From contig JAKAUD010000170.1 in the NCBI GenBank assembly GCA_021827885.1, forward strand, positions 1-13,675: a stretch of 13,675 nt of DNA, read 5' to 3'. Each line of letters opens with the position of its first letter. Position 1 is the stretch's first letter. Below, one piece after another: positions 12,747 to 13,675 of the stretch. The position numbers and the translations under genes are program-made. The stretch is from Thermoplasmata archaeon (lineage in GTDB: Archaea; Thermoplasmatota; Thermoplasmata; Thermoplasmatales; Thermoplasmataceae). A model generated the notes under the pieces. It ran no database searches. It had not been told where the DNA came from and was given only the letters and a program-made list of their open reading frames with translations.

Positions 12747-13675
12747 TCAGTCATCCCGAACCGGCGGCATTTCCTGCCCGTCCCCTTCCCACTCTATCCT
12801 GAATTTTATGACCTGCGGTGCGCTGACTGCCATCTCCCTGGGTATCTGTATGTTCACCGGGCCTACCGGTGTCCTGTACACGAACGTGTAGAGCTCCGCA
12901 ACGCCGAAACCTATGGCCCTTTTCGCTTCACCCTCGATCCCTGCCACCCTCATCCCTCCAGATAGCTCATATCCACTCCCATATGCCCTTCCTGTAATCG
13001 CCGACGTAACTGAGGCTGAAATGCGAGTCTGGAAGCTTCCCGGATGCGCCGAACAGGATGCCCAGGTATTCCCTCAGCAGCGACCGGGGCATGAATGCGA
13101 ATGCCCTGAGGATACCGCCAGTGACCTTCATTATGGTGCCAGCCCTGGGTATGTGTGCCCCATTGGCGCCGTTCCGCACCATGTTGATGAAAGGGGAGCT
13201 TATGTCCGCATGATAGAGGCCGCTGTCGCCGGCCACCGGCTGCCATGAGTCGGGCACATGTGACGAGGGGCATACTGCAATGGACCTGAGGGCGTCCTTC
13301 ATGCGGTGCTCGGAGTTGACCTCGAAGAACGCCTCCGTTATTCCAGCGGATTTGATCTCACCGGGGAGGTCCGTGTCGAACCCCACCACGGAAAGGGATA
13401 TGCGATCATTAACGGCATCAAGGGCGGCGATGCCGCCTGGATCGGGGCCGAGGCCCACGATCTCCATCCCGTTCCTCATCTGCAGTATGTCTCCCGCCAG
13501 CATGGTGACGCTGTGCAGGTCGGAGGCATGGAACCTGTAATCAGCCCTGATCCTTCCGCCGGTGAGGTAAAGCGATCTCGGCAATACGGTCCCTATGCCC
13601 AGTATGCGGTCCATGATGCCGCTGACGGTGCTCATCTCCTCAGATTTGAGCTTGACCGTGAGCAGGTCACCCCTC
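12747..13675 (-). pseudogene. GC-rich gene of unknown function with an apparent frameshift (partial)
   Basis: One minus-strand frame is open from the window edge through ATG 13635 to TGA 12967; a second, from about 13050 to TGA 12747, continues the protein in another frame. Upstream of its own ATG (12953) the second frame still reads as good protein (FQTRISASVTSAITGRAYGS, then GYELSGGMRVAGIEG), whereas the first frame in that stretch ends in an odd tail (DYRKGIWEWI). This is the pattern of a single gene broken by a one-base indel around 13038-13050. The joined product would be at least about 300 residues: Gly-rich, soluble, with many short beta segments. It has no recognised motif. The true start is probably beyond the window, since RGDLLTVKLKSEE precedes the first ATG in frame. 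GC is about 50-60%, far above the region to its left. Sequencing error is possible. Confidence 0.6.

Noticed and set aside
12950..13540. Frames of 86-111 codons overlapping the right-edge gene
   Set aside because: High GC content reduces stops in all frames. These alternatives are Arg/Pro/Cys-rich and incompatible with the better minus-strand gene.

Overview
The window looks like an accessory region of an archaeal chromosome, most likely Thermoplasmata (Thermoplasmatales-like). The reasons are heavy AGG/AGA use for arginine, many GTG and TTG starts, archaeal TATA boxes about 25-28 bases upstream of start codons (implying leaderless mRNAs), and families common in that group. The lineage is an inference. 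No rRNA, tRNA or CRISPR array was seen.

Left part (1-2600): the 5' end of a secreted-protein gene leaves the window on the minus strand. Facing away from it are a 47-codon ORF and an ArdC-like zinc metallopeptidase gene (antirestriction family). A membrane-anchored orphan follows on the minus strand, then a decayed DDE transposase.

Centre-left (2595-5018): two tiny membrane-protein genes joined by a TAATG overlap precede a PIN-GNAT-PUA-like fusion gene, which overlaps an ASCH-domain gene by 23 bases. This looks like one transcription unit and is the best candidate here for an under-described RNA-targeting conflict or toxin-antitoxin-like system.

Centre (5381-11100): two direct copies of a structured repeat of about 75-90 bases lie 5.63 kb apart. 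Between them are a small serine recombinase, a run of TTGGAC/GTCCAA hexamers, a multi-pass membrane protein, a possible 53-codon ORF, a 959-residue single-chain restriction-modification-like enzyme (PD-(D/E)XK plus N6-adenine methylase) and an ISL3-like transposase remnant. This may be a recombinase-carried defence element, but its ends are unproven.

Right part (11192-12701): one small membrane protein, three small AT-rich orphan genes in a row, and an AbrB-like DNA-binding domain without a normal start codon.

Right edge (12747-13675): GC content jumps from about 33-40% to about 50-60%. The minus-strand gene here is open at the window end and appears to carry a one-base frameshift near 13040. 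It may mark the return to a different, perhaps core, background.
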